Positions 45,291-53,152 of a stretch of DNA of 64,000 bases are shown here, piece by piece. Numbering within the stretch: the stretch's first letter is position 1; every line of letters starts with the position of its first letter. A program made the position numbers and the translations under genes. The notes beneath the pieces were generated by a model that was not told the origin of the DNA, made no database searches, and worked only from the letters and a program-made list of their open reading frames with translations. Origin of the DNA: Hymenobacter algoricola (GTDB taxonomy: Bacteria > Bacteroidota > Bacteroidia > Cytophagales > Hymenobacteraceae); assembly GCF_039539525.1 (NCBI RefSeq), contig NZ_BAABDH010000035.1, positions 1 to 64,000 on the forward strand, read 5' to 3'.

Positions 45291-47624
45291 ATGAGTATTC
45301 TGCTACGCACCCGCCGCTGGTCCGGCCTGCTCTCTTTCCTGCTGCTGACGGCTGCCACCACAGTGGCCCAGAGCACCGCCGGCTTCGGCGACTGGCAGCT
45401 GCAGCTACCCAACAACCGGGCCCGGGCGCTGGCCGATGCCGGCGGCCGCATCTATGTGGCCACCAAGGATGCCTTCTTCTTCTACGACAAGGCCCTGAAC
45501 ACCACCCAGCTGCTGTCCCGCCGCGACGGCCTGCACGACGTGGGCGTGAATACCGTGGCCTACGACGCCCTGACCCGGCAGACGCTGGTGGTGTACCGGA
45601 ACGGCAACCTGGACGTGCTGCGGGAAGACGGCAGCATCCGCAACGTTACCGACATTCTGCGCAAGCAGCTGACCGGCGCCAAGAGCATCCGCCACATCTT
45701 CTTTCACAACCGGCTGGCGTATCTGTCGAGCAACTTCGGGCTGGTGGTGCTGGATATGACCAAGCTGGAAGTGCGCGACAACTACGGCAACATCGGCCCG
45801 AACGGCTCGGCCGTACGGGTCAACTCGACCACCGTGCTGCGCGACACGCTCTACGCCGCTACGTCCTACGGCCTGATGCGCGCCAAGCTCACCGACAACC
45901 TGGTAGACTACCGCCGCTGGACTACCGACCAGCTGGCGGGTACCTTCGACCCGTTTCTGACCCTGGCCACGCAAGGCGGCAAAGTGTACGCCGGCGTCAA
46001 CGGCGGCGAGCTGCTGGTGTTTGGGGGCAGCAAGAACGGCTGGCGGCCCCTGCCCAACACGCGGATCAACCAGTTCCGGCAGCTGACGCCCTCCGCCGCG
46101 GGCTTGCTCATTGCCACCAACGAGCAGGTAGCCGTACTCAAGAACGGCGTCATCACCGGGCTGACCACGCTGGCCCAGACGCCCGACCCTCAGGCGGCTT
46201 TGCAAGACAAGGAAGGCGTGTTTTACGTTGCCGACTTCCAGAAGGGCCTGGTCAAGCTGACGGCCGGGCAGCCGGTGGAAAGCTTCGTAACCAATGCCCC
46301 CGACAGCGCCCGCGCCTTCAGCGTACTGGCCGATGCCCGCACCAACACCGTGGACGTGTTCAGCGGCGGCTACTTCGACCGGTACCTGCAGCAGGAGTAT
46401 TATGGCGGCTTCTACGAGTACAAGGACGGCCGCTGGACCAACTTCACGGGTACCAACTACCCCACCCTGACTCAGTATCCTAACATTAAAGACCTGGCCC
46501 GCGGCACCCGTACCCCCGATGGCACGCTCTACATTGCCACCTACGGCGACGGCCTGCTGCAATGGCAGGGCCCGGGCAAGTTTAAAAATTTTACCCAGGG
46601 TACGCCCGGCGTGCAGCTGCTGTCGGCCGCTACGGACAACAATCCGGCCTATACCCGCATTACCGACCTGGCTGCCGATGCCGGGGGCAACGTGTGGATG
46701 GTAAACCGCCACGGCAAAGCCGGTATTTCGGGTCTGGTCCTGTACAGTCCGGGGGCCGACGTGTGGCGCCGCAGCGCCTATTTCCCGGGGGCGCAGAACC
46801 TGGACCGCCTGGCCCTGGACGACAACGGCTACATCTGGGCCTCGCAGGCGCGGCTGGATGGCAGCGGTATGATCTGCTACGACGACAAAACCAAAACGGC
46901 CCGCCAGTTTGCCGCGGGCGGCGACGGGCTGCCCTCGGGGGAAATCTACGACGTGGTGAAAGACCGCAAGGGCGACATCTGGGTGGGTACTACCAAGGGC
47001 GTGGCCCTGTTCAGCGACCCGAGCCAGGCCTTTTTGCCGGGTAACCCGGGCAACTTCCAGACGCCGTTCGTGCAGCGCGGCATCACCACCGGTTTTGCGG
47101 CCCTGCGCGACGAGGTGGTGCACGCTATTGCCGTGGATGGGGGTAACCGCAAGTGGTTTGGCACCGACCGCGGCCTGTGGCTGTTCGATGAGGATGCCCA
47201 CGAGGCGCTGTTCCACTTCACTACCGACAACAGCCCGCTGCCGACCAACAACATCGTGGACATCGACATCAACAACCGCACCGGGGAGGTCTTCGTAGTC
47301 ACCACGGGCGGCGTCATCACCTACCGCGGCTCCGCGACCGTTACGGAAGGGGAAGTATCGTGCGCCAAGGTGTCGCCGAATCCGGTGCGCACCGATTTCG
47401 ACGGGCAGGTGGGCATTTCCGGCGTCGCCAACAACGGCTTCGTGAAAATCACCGACGTGACGGGTAAGCTCGTGTACCAGACCCGGGCCAGCGGCGGCAC
47501 CATCACCTGGGGCCTGACCGACTACAACGGCCGCAAGGTGCAGTCGGGCGTATACCTGGTGATGTCGTCGGATGCCGACGGCAAAAACAGCTGTATCAGC
47601 AAAGTGGCGGTAGTGGCAAAATAA
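45291..47624 (+). CDS. porZ: Type IX secretion system protein PorZ
   Basis: 777 residues from the ATG at 45291, the usual PorZ length. A signal peptide (ending TTVAQS, about residue 27) is followed by two propeller domains of the two-component-regulator type (blades such as GGRIYVATKDAFFFYD, LAYLSSNFGLVVLD, GDIWVGTTKGVALF, NRKWFGTDRGLWLFD) and a T9SS C-terminal domain from about residue 690 (VSPNPVRTDF...SGVYLVMSSD). PorZ delivers anionic LPS to the PorU sortase in Porphyromonas. The gene is followed by recO, a neighbourhood typical of porZ in Bacteroidota. Confidence 0.88.
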   Translation: MSILLRTRRWSGLLSFLLLTAATTVAQSTAGFGDWQLQLPNNRARALADAGGRIYVATKDAFFFYDKALNTTQLLSRRDGLHDVGVNTVAYDALTRQTLVVYRNGNLDVLREDGSIRNVTDILRKQLTGAKSIRHIFFHNRLAYLSSNFGLVVLDMTKLEVRDNYGNIGPNGSAVRVNSTTVLRDTLYAATSYGLMRAKLTDNLVDYRRWTTDQLAGTFDPFLTLATQGGKVYAGVNGGELLVFGGSKNGWRPLPNTRINQFRQLTPSAAGLLIATNEQVAVLKNGVITGLTTLAQTPDPQAALQDKEGVFYVADFQKGLVKLTAGQPVESFVTNAPDSARAFSVLADARTNTVDVFSGGYFDRYLQQEYYGGFYEYKDGRWTNFTGTNYPTLTQYPNIKDLARGTRTPDGTLYIATYGDGLLQWQGPGKFKNFTQGTPGVQLLSAATDNNPAYTRITDLAADAGGNVWMVNRHGKAGISGLVLYSPGADVWRRSAYFPGAQNLDRLALDDNGYIWASQARLDGSGMICYDDKTKTARQFAAGGDGLPSGEIYDVVKDRKGDIWVGTTKGVALFSDPSQAFLPGNPGNFQTPFVQRGITTGFAALRDEVVHAIAVDGGNRKWFGTDRGLWLFDEDAHEALFHFTTDNSPLPTNNIVDIDINNRTGEVFVVTTGGVITYRGSATVTEGEVSCAKVSPNPVRTDFDGQVGISGVANNGFVKITDVTGKLVYQTRASGGTITWGLTDYNGRKVQSGVYLVMSSDADGKNSCISKVAVVAK

Positions 47625-47715
47625 TCGACGGCCGGGCCGGCGGCGCTGCGTTATTTCGGCGCCTGCCGTTGTTTCAAGGTATCGGCCCGTCCACGAATCA
47701 GCCCAGCACAAGAGC

Positions 47716-48441
47716 ATGCTTATCAAAACCCGGGGCATTGTCCTGAACTACATCAAATACCGCGAAACGTCCATCATTGCCCGCGTGTACACCGAGCGGC
47801 TGGGGTTGCAGACGTACATCGTAAACGGCGTGCGCAAAGCCAAGCCGCCGGGGCGCATCGCCTTATTTCAGCCCTTCACCCTGCTCGATCTGGTGGCCTA
47901 CACGTCCCGGCAGGGTGGCATTGCCCGCCTGTCGGAGTACCGCTGCGCCATTCCTTTCAGTACCCTGCCTTACGATGTGCATAAAAGCAGCGTGGTGCTG
48001 GTGCTGGCCGAAATTGTGGGCCGCACGCTGCTGGAGGAAGAAGAGAACGAGCCGCTGTTCAACTTCCTGCACGATGCCATCCTGGCCTTCGATCAGCAGG
48101 CGGCGGGCTACGAGAACTTCACGCTGGGCTTTCTGCTGGAGCTGGCCGGCTACCTGGGGTTCGGTATCGAGTCGGGGCAGGAAGTCACCACGCAGGTGGC
48201 GCTGGCTGCGGCCGCCCCCGTCACCAGCACCAGCGGGGGCGGCCCGGCCGCGCTGCGCTTCCGCGAATTCGACCACTACTTCGACGAGCTGCTGCGCGAC
48301 CCTGCCCACGCCACCATTCCCAACGGCCGGGTCCGCCGGGAGCTGCTCGACGTGCTGATCCGCTACTACCAGCTGCACATTGAGAAGCTCGGCGAGATTC
48401 GCTCCCTGGCTGTACTGTCGGAGGTGCTGGCTGCTGAGTAG
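47716..48441 (+). CDS. recO: DNA repair protein RecO
   Basis: 241 residues. The N-terminal OB-fold begins LIKTRGIVLNYIKYRETSIIARVYTERLGLQTYIVNGVRK, as in RecO. Helical C-terminal parts follow, including LLELAGYLGFGIE. RecO anneals ssDNA and loads RecA with RecR in gap repair. It lies 91 bases after porZ and before a strong bidirectional terminator, which it shares with the convergent FKBP cluster. Confidence 0.95.
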   Translation: MLIKTRGIVLNYIKYRETSIIARVYTERLGLQTYIVNGVRKAKPPGRIALFQPFTLLDLVAYTSRQGGIARLSEYRCAIPFSTLPYDVHKSSVVLVLAEIVGRTLLEEEENEPLFNFLHDAILAFDQQAAGYENFTLGFLLELAGYLGFGIESGQEVTTQVALAAAAPVTSTSGGGPAALRFREFDHYFDELLRDPAHATIPNGRVRRELLDVLIRYYQLHIEKLGEIRSLAVLSEVLAAE

Positions 48442-48460
48442 CCGCCGCCGGGTAAACTGG

Positions 48461-48505
48461 CCAATAAAAAGGGCCTCTTCAATCCGAAGAGGCCCTTTTT
48501 ATTGG
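48461..48505. terminator. Perfect bidirectional terminator between recO and the FKBP cluster
   Basis: CCAATAAAAAGGGCCTCTTC and its complement (48486-48505) form a 20-bp stem with a five-base loop. T runs are present on both strands, so it can stop transcription from both sides. Confidence 0.95.
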
Positions 48506-48518
48506 CTTAAACTATTTA

Positions 48519-48968
48519 TCACCGAATACGGACTACTTCCAGCTCGAATACCAGATCTGTACCGGGTGGAATCAGAAACCGGCGGTCGTCATCGGGGTTG
48601 CGCACGCCCTGGCTGCCGTAGGCCTGAGCCGCCGGAATAGCAACCCAGGCGCGGGTGCCGGCCGGCAGCAGCAGCAGCACTTCATCCCAGCCCGGAATCA
48701 CTTCACCCCGCCCCACCCGCAGCCGGAGCGGCTTGCCCTGGGCCACGGAAGAATCGAAGATGTGGCCGTCGGGCAGAAAGCCGGTGTAGTGCACCGCCAT
48801 CCGGTCGCCGGCCTGGGCACTAGCGCCCGTGCCGGGCACATGTACTACGTACCGCACGCCGCTGAGCAGCCGGATGGTGTCGGCTGCCACGGGCATAGCC
48901 CGGGCCGGGGCCGGCAGTAGCAGCGTCAGCAGCCCGCCAAGCGCAGCAATAAGCCCGGAGCGAAGCAT
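48519..48968 (-). CDS. FKBP-type peptidyl-prolyl isomerase, secreted
   Basis: 149 residues from the ATG at 48968, which begins with a signal peptide (MLRSGLIAALGGLLTLLLPAPARA). The FKBP fold is complete: HYTGFLPDGHIFDSS, GEVIPGWDEVL, AYGSQG and the final LVFELEVVRI. It should isomerise prolyl bonds in the periplasm or on the outer membrane. It has no lipobox, unlike the three sister genes upstream. It is the last of four FKBP genes in a row and starts 16 bases after the stop of the previous one. Confidence 0.9.
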   Translation of the reverse strand: MLRSGLIAALGGLLTLLLPAPARAMPVAADTIRLLSGVRYVVHVPGTGASAQAGDRMAVHYTGFLPDGHIFDSSVAQGKPLRLRVGRGEVIPGWDEVLLLLPAGTRAWVAIPAAQAYGSQGVRNPDDDRRFLIPPGTDLVFELEVVRIR

Positions 48969-48984
48969 AGGCGACAGAAAAAAC

Positions 48985-49548
48985 TTATTTAACCTTGGTG
49001 ATGCGCATGTCGAAGAGCAGGGGCTCGTCGCCGGGAATAAGCGGCGAAGAGCCGGCCGGGCCATAAGCCAGGTAGGAGGGAATGAAAACCAGCTTGTGGG
49101 TGCCCAACTTCATATTCTTGATGGCTTCGTCCCAGCCTTTAATCACGCTGCCGGCATCGACTGTCACTTCAAAGCACTCACACAGCGTCTGGTTGCCGTA
49201 CGATCGGTCGAAGATTACATTGTCGCGCGAGGGGGTGATGAACCGGCCAATGTACTTTACCTGCACCCGTTTGCCAGGGAGAATGGTAGGGCCCGTGCCT
49301 TCGGTTACCGTGTCGGTATCGACCAGGTAGACGCCCGATTCCAGCCGGGTGAACTTGGTGATCTGGTGCCGGGTAAAATAATCCCGGATCAGGCCATCGT
49401 CAATTGCCCGGTATTGCTCTTCACGCTGCCGGGACTCCTTCTGCAGATCGGTTTCCTTTTTGCAGGCCGACAGCATCGGCAGCAAGGCCAGCAGCGCCAC
49501 GACCAGACGGGCAAGCACCAGTTGTTTGGTTGAAATTGTCATCTTCAT
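48985..49548 (-). CDS. FKBP-type peptidyl-prolyl isomerase lipoprotein
   Basis: 187 residues. A signal peptide ends in a lipobox (LPMLSAC), so the mature protein is lipid-anchored. The FKBP domain has VQVKYIGRFI, GSVIKGWDEAIKNMKLG, YLAYGPAG and LLFDMRITKV. An insertion with TLCECFE interrupts the middle. Lipoproteins of this type include GldI, needed for gliding in Flavobacterium, which is likewise found near a DHH phosphoesterase gene. Whether this copy is GldI cannot be settled. Confidence 0.9.
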   Translation of the reverse strand: MKMTISTKQLVLARLVVALLALLPMLSACKKETDLQKESRQREEQYRAIDDGLIRDYFTRHQITKFTRLESGVYLVDTDTVTEGTGPTILPGKRVQVKYIGRFITPSRDNVIFDRSYGNQTLCECFEVTVDAGSVIKGWDEAIKNMKLGTHKLVFIPSYLAYGPAGSSPLIPGDEPLLFDMRITKVK

Positions 49549-49560
49549 ACTTGAGTAGAG

Positions 49561-49605
49561 AAAAAACGGCCCCGTCGGGTTGCATGCACAACCGGGGCCG
49601 TTTTC
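49561..49605 (-). terminator. Terminator after the third FKBP gene
   Basis: AACGGCCCCG and CGGGGCCGTT form the stem. On the minus strand it is followed by a run of T. It lies directly after the stop of the gene ending at 49613. Confidence 0.8.
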
Positions 49606-49612
49606 TCAGGTT

Positions 49613-50107
49613 TTACTTTATGCCTACCAGCTCTACCTCGAACTGCAGCACGGCGTTGGCCGGAATCGTCGGGGGGGAGCCCGCCGAGCCGTAGCCCATG
49701 GCGGAGGGAATCAGCAGCAGGGCTTTATCGCCTTTGTGCATCAGGGCAATGCCTTCGTCCCAGCCCTCAATCACCTGGCCCCGGCCCAGCACGAAGTTGA
49801 ACGGGGCGTTGTTGCGCCGGGAAGTGGCGTCGAAGACGGTTCCGTCGAGCAGGCGGCCGGTATAGAGCACCGAGACGGTCTGCCCGGTGCGCGGCATTGG
49901 CTGGGTGGCGTCGGTGGTCAGGGGCACGTAGTACAGACCCGACTCCTGCCGCTGGCCGTTCGTGATTTTCTGGTCGTCGAGGTATTGGCGGATGAGCTTG
50001 TCATCGACCTTGACGTAATTTTTCTTGCAGGCCGCCAACAGGCTGGCCGCGGCCAGGGCCACCAGCACAACCAGGCGGAGGGAAAAACCCGAAATACGCT
50101 TATTCAT
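49613..50107 (-). CDS. FKBP-type peptidyl-prolyl isomerase lipoprotein
   Basis: 164 residues with a lipoprotein signal (AAASLLAAC) and a complete FKBP domain: VSVLYTGRLLDGTVFDAT, GQVIEGWDEGIALM, AMGYGSAG and LQFEVELVGI. Between lipobox and domain lies a short helix (DDKLIRQYLDDQKI) also seen in the neighbouring copy, so these genes arose by duplication. The hairpins before and after it may give it a separate transcript end. Confidence 0.9.
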   Translation of the reverse strand: MNKRISGFSLRLVVLVALAAASLLAACKKNYVKVDDKLIRQYLDDQKITNGQRQESGLYYVPLTTDATQPMPRTGQTVSVLYTGRLLDGTVFDATSRRNNAPFNFVLGRGQVIEGWDEGIALMHKGDKALLLIPSAMGYGSAGSPPTIPANAVLQFEVELVGIK

Positions 50108-50124
50108 GGATTGCAGCTTGACGT

Positions 50125-50170
50125 AAAAAAGGCCGTCGCACCCGTCCCAAGGGCGCAGGTACGACGGCCT
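50125..50170 (-). terminator. Terminator after the largest FKBP gene
   Basis: AGGCCGTCG (50130-50138) and CGACGGCCT (50162-50170) form a stem. On the minus strand it is followed by TTTTTT. It lies just after the stop of the gene ending at 50187. Confidence 0.8.
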
Positions 50171-50186
50171 GTAGGAATGCTAACGA

Positions 50187-51161
50187 CTACTTTACGTCAA
50201 CCAGTTCCACGTCGAAGCGCAGGGGCGCATCGGCCGGAATGTCGGCCCCTGCGCCGCGCTGCCCGTAAGCCAGCGACGACGGAATCAGCAGCGTCGCCTT
50301 GGTGCCTTTGTTGAGCAGGGCAATGCCCTTGTCCCAGCCCGGAATTACCTGGCCTACGCCCAGCGGGAAGTCGATTGGCTTGTTGCCCATCTTCTCCGAC
50401 GAGTCGAATACTTTGCCGTCGAGCAGCGTGCCTTTGTAGAGTACCGATACCGTCTGGCCCTGCTTGGGCACGGCGCCGGTGCCGGGCTTGGTCACCACGT
50501 AATAGATACCCGACGGGTCCTTCTTGGCTACGAGGTTGTTTTTCTGGATGTAGCTCTGCAGAATGACGTCGTCCTTTTTGAGCTGGGTCTCCGCATAGGC
50601 CATCATCTTCTTCTGCTGCTCTTCCATCTGCTTCTGCTGGTCGGCGGTAGCCTCGTCGCGGGTCTGCAGCTTTTCGGCCTTCACGTACATGGTCATGAAC
50701 GAGGGCGCCTTTTTATCGGTAGCCGCTTTATCCTTCATGAAGGGCGGTACGGGCTGCTTGAAGGACTTGGCGAAAATGGTATCCACGTTGAAGCGGAAGA
50801 TGGCTGAGTCGCCGGGCTGCAGCATGGCAATGGCTTCTTCGATGCCGCCTTTGATTTTCACGTCCTGCAGCTCGATGCGCATCGGCAGGCCCTGCTGCTT
50901 GCGCGAGTTGAACAGGATCGAGTCTTTGTAGGTGCGGTACTCTACGTTCAGCGCCAGGATCTTGCCCATGCGCGCTTTGTAGGTGGCGTCGCCGGTGGCG
51001 GCTACTTCCCGGCCGCTGTACTTGCCGCCTTCATTTTTGAAGATTTTGTACTCGATACCGGATTGAGTCTTGGCGAAATCACCGGCGCCTTTGTTGCAGG
51101 AAGCCAGGCTCAGTGCGCCGGCCGCCAGGGCCAGGCTCAGAAAATTACGTTGAAGGAGCAT
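50187..51161 (-). CDS. FKBP-type peptidyl-prolyl isomerase lipoprotein, long form
   Basis: 324 residues from the ATG at 51161. A lipobox (GALSLASC) follows the signal peptide. The N-terminal half is a second, degenerate FKBP-like domain (VKIKGGIEEAIAMLQPGDSAIFRF). A charged helical linker (about 155-190, MEEQQKKMMAYAE) leads to the canonical FKBP domain (VSVLYKGTLLDGKVFDSS, GQVIPGWDKGIALL, LAYGQRGAG, LRFDVELVDV). The layout is that of an extended periplasmic PPIase chaperone. It starts 37 bases after the DHH gene, so it may be cotranscribed. Confidence 0.88.
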   Translation of the reverse strand: MLLQRNFLSLALAAGALSLASCNKGAGDFAKTQSGIEYKIFKNEGGKYSGREVAATGDATYKARMGKILALNVEYRTYKDSILFNSRKQQGLPMRIELQDVKIKGGIEEAIAMLQPGDSAIFRFNVDTIFAKSFKQPVPPFMKDKAATDKKAPSFMTMYVKAEKLQTRDEATADQQKQMEEQQKKMMAYAETQLKKDDVILQSYIQKNNLVAKKDPSGIYYVVTKPGTGAVPKQGQTVSVLYKGTLLDGKVFDSSEKMGNKPIDFPLGVGQVIPGWDKGIALLNKGTKATLLIPSSLAYGQRGAGADIPADAPLRFDVELVDVK

Positions 51162-51198
51162 GAAAAAAGAAGGGTTGAGGAAGAGAATTTGGGGCAAG

Positions 51199-52242
51199 TT
51201 ACGCCGTCGGCGGCGCAACCGCTAGCGGCGCCGTCACAAGCTGGGTCTGGTAGTCGGGCAGCAGGGCCAGAAAACGCTGCACGGTGGCCTCCAGCGGCTC
51301 GTGGCTGATACCGCCGGAGGCGTTGTGGTGGCCGCCGCCGTTGAAATTTTTGCGGGCAAACTCGTTCACGGAGAACGAGCCTACCGAGCGGAAGGAAATC
51401 TTGACGGCCTGACCACGGTCGATGAGCACGGCGGCAAACACGACGCCCTCAATGCTGAGCGCGAAGTTGACCAGCCCTTCGGTGTCCCCGGTTTTGGACT
51501 GGTACTGGCGCAGCTCATCCTGGGTAATGGCAATGTAGGCCGTGTTGTACTCGCGCAGCACCACCAGCTTGTCCTTGAGCACGAAGCCCAAAAAGCGCAG
51601 GCGCATCTCGGAGTGCGAGTCGTAGATGCGGCGGTGTACCGACGAGAGGTCGATACCGGCGTTGAGCAGCTCGGCAATGATCAGGTGGACGTTGCGCGAG
51701 GTGCTGGGGTGGCGGAACGAGCCCGTGTCGGTCATGATGCCCGCGTACAGGCTCTCGCCCATGCCCACGTCGATCAGGTCCTGGTCGCCCAGGTCCCGGA
51801 TTACCTCAAACACCAGCTCGGCCGTCGCCGCCGCCTTGGGATTTGAGAAGTCCAGGTCGGCAAACTGCTCGGGCTCCAGGTGGTGGTCGATGAGCACCTT
51901 GGTGCCCGGGGCCTGACGGATGTATTCCCCCATCTCGTTGATGCGGCCGAGGCAGCTGAAGTCGAGACAGAAAATGACTTCCGCCGAACGGATGATTTCG
52001 CGGACCTGCGCGTCGTTGCGGCGCGCGTCGTACACCACCACGGAGTCGTTGCCGGGCATCCAGGCCAGGAAGTCGGGGTAGTCGGAAGGCGTGACCACCG
52101 TGACGTGGTGGCCTTTCTTCCGCAGGTAGCCCGCTAAGCCCAGCGAAGAGCCGAGGGCGTCGGCATCAGGCTTGTGGTGGGTGGTGATGAAAATCTGCCG
52201 GGGCTGCGCGAGCAGCTCCTTCAGGTCGCTGATAGTGGACAT
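51199..52242 (-). CDS. nrnA: DHH/DHHA1 family phosphoesterase (NrnA-like)
   Basis: 347 residues. The DHH domain shows ITTHHKPDADALGSSLGL, the CLDFS motif and LIDHHLEP. The C-terminal DHHA1 domain has ISFRSVGSFSVNEFARKNFNGGGHHNASGG. This is the family of bifunctional oligoribonuclease/pAp phosphatase NrnA, which degrades nanoRNA or 3'-phosphoadenosine phosphate. It is divergent from ndk and leads into the FKBP genes. The order ndk, DHH, FKBP lipoprotein is that of the gldI neighbourhood in flavobacteria. Confidence 0.92.
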   Translation of the reverse strand: MSTISDLKELLAQPRQIFITTHHKPDADALGSSLGLAGYLRKKGHHVTVVTPSDYPDFLAWMPGNDSVVVYDARRNDAQVREIIRSAEVIFCLDFSCLGRINEMGEYIRQAPGTKVLIDHHLEPEQFADLDFSNPKAAATAELVFEVIRDLGDQDLIDVGMGESLYAGIMTDTGSFRHPSTSRNVHLIIAELLNAGIDLSSVHRRIYDSHSEMRLRFLGFVLKDKLVVLREYNTAYIAITQDELRQYQSKTGDTEGLVNFALSIEGVVFAAVLIDRGQAVKISFRSVGSFSVNEFARKNFNGGGHHNASGGISHEPLEATVQRFLALLPDYQTQLVTAPLAVAPPTA

Positions 52243-52484
52243 TGCCTACTGATAGGTGGCTGAAATTCGGGGTGTTAAGCCGGGAGCAAGGCGGCAAAAG
52301 TCGGAAATATTCTCCAGATATTCCGTCTGCCTAACAAAGCTGGTCCCACTTTGGGTTCGTCGGGGCCGCCGGGCCGTCCCGGAAATGCGCTTTTCCAGCG
52401 CGGGGCGGCCGTCGGAACCCGGCGGGGCTGCCGCCACTTTTCTGGTTTTGCGGCCGCCCGTTTACTACTCCGGGATTATTCGCC
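52243..52484. other. Divergent region between the DHH gene and ndk
   Basis: The 320 bases between the two divergent genes hold no convincing coding sequence. The only feature recognised is the ndk -7 box at its right end. A promoter for the DHH gene should lie at the left end but no clear consensus was found. Confidence 0.5.
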
Positions 52485-52492
52485 TACTTTTG
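52485..52492 (+). promoter_or_regulatory. Bacteroidota -7 box before ndk
   Basis: TACTTTTG matches TAnnTTTG exactly. The ndk ATG lies 70 bases downstream; no TTG is found at -33, only TTTAC at 52461. Confidence 0.55.
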
Positions 52493-52562
52493 CGGCCGCA
52501 ATTCCCTGCCGGAGTTGCCTGCTTCCGCTACTTCATTTTTCAGCTTTACTAACAGCTTCCCC

Positions 52563-52982
52563 ATGGCCACGAACCGCACGTTCACGATGATTAAGCCCGA
52601 CGCGACCCAGGAAAACCACATCGGTGGTATCCTGAGTATGATCGAAGAAGGCGGCTTCCGCATTGTGTCGCTCAAGAAAGTCCGGCTGACGCCCGAGCGC
52701 GCCGGCAAATTCTACGAAGTGCACGCCGAGCGGCCCTTCTACAGCGACCTGGTGAAGTACATGTCGTCGGGTCCGATTGTGGCCGCCATCCTGGAGAAGG
52801 ACAACGCCGTAGCCGATTTCCGCACCCTGATTGGCGCTACCAACCCCGAGCAGGCCGCCGAAGGCACCATCCGGAAAAAGTACGCCAAGAGCATTGAAGC
52901 CAACGCCGTGCACGGCTCCGACTCCGACGACAACGCCAAAATCGAAGGCGACTTCTATTTCGCCGCCGCCGAGCAGTTCTAA
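52563..52982 (+). CDS. ndk: Nucleoside diphosphate kinase
   Basis: 139 residues, the standard length. FTMIKPDATQENHIGGIL opens the fold and the catalytic His is H117 in NAVHGSDS, the family motif NxxHGSDS. The enzyme transfers the gamma phosphate between nucleoside di- and triphosphates. It has its own promoter and a very strong terminator, so it is monocistronic. Confidence 0.97.
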   Translation: MATNRTFTMIKPDATQENHIGGILSMIEEGGFRIVSLKKVRLTPERAGKFYEVHAERPFYSDLVKYMSSGPIVAAILEKDNAVADFRTLIGATNPEQAAEGTIRKKYAKSIEANAVHGSDSDDNAKIEGDFYFAAAEQF

Positions 52983-53009
52983 GCTCCCGACCCCAAACAG
53001 ATCTGTTTG

Positions 53010-53059
53010 CACATAAAAAATCCCGCTCTGCAGCCTGCAGAGCGGGATTTTTTATGTGC
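53010..53059. terminator. Very strong bidirectional terminator after ndk
   Basis: A perfect stem of about 24 bp (GCACATAAAAAATCCCGCTC... and its complement) with only one or two unpaired bases at the tip. A and T runs flank the GC part on both strands. Confidence 0.95.
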
Positions 53060-53152
53060 CAGAAATAGGCTATTTATAAACTCGTTTTATACTAGCGGCC
53101 CGGTTTTCAAGCGGATCTGCCACATGGAACGGTGCTTTAGGCTGGATCCGGC

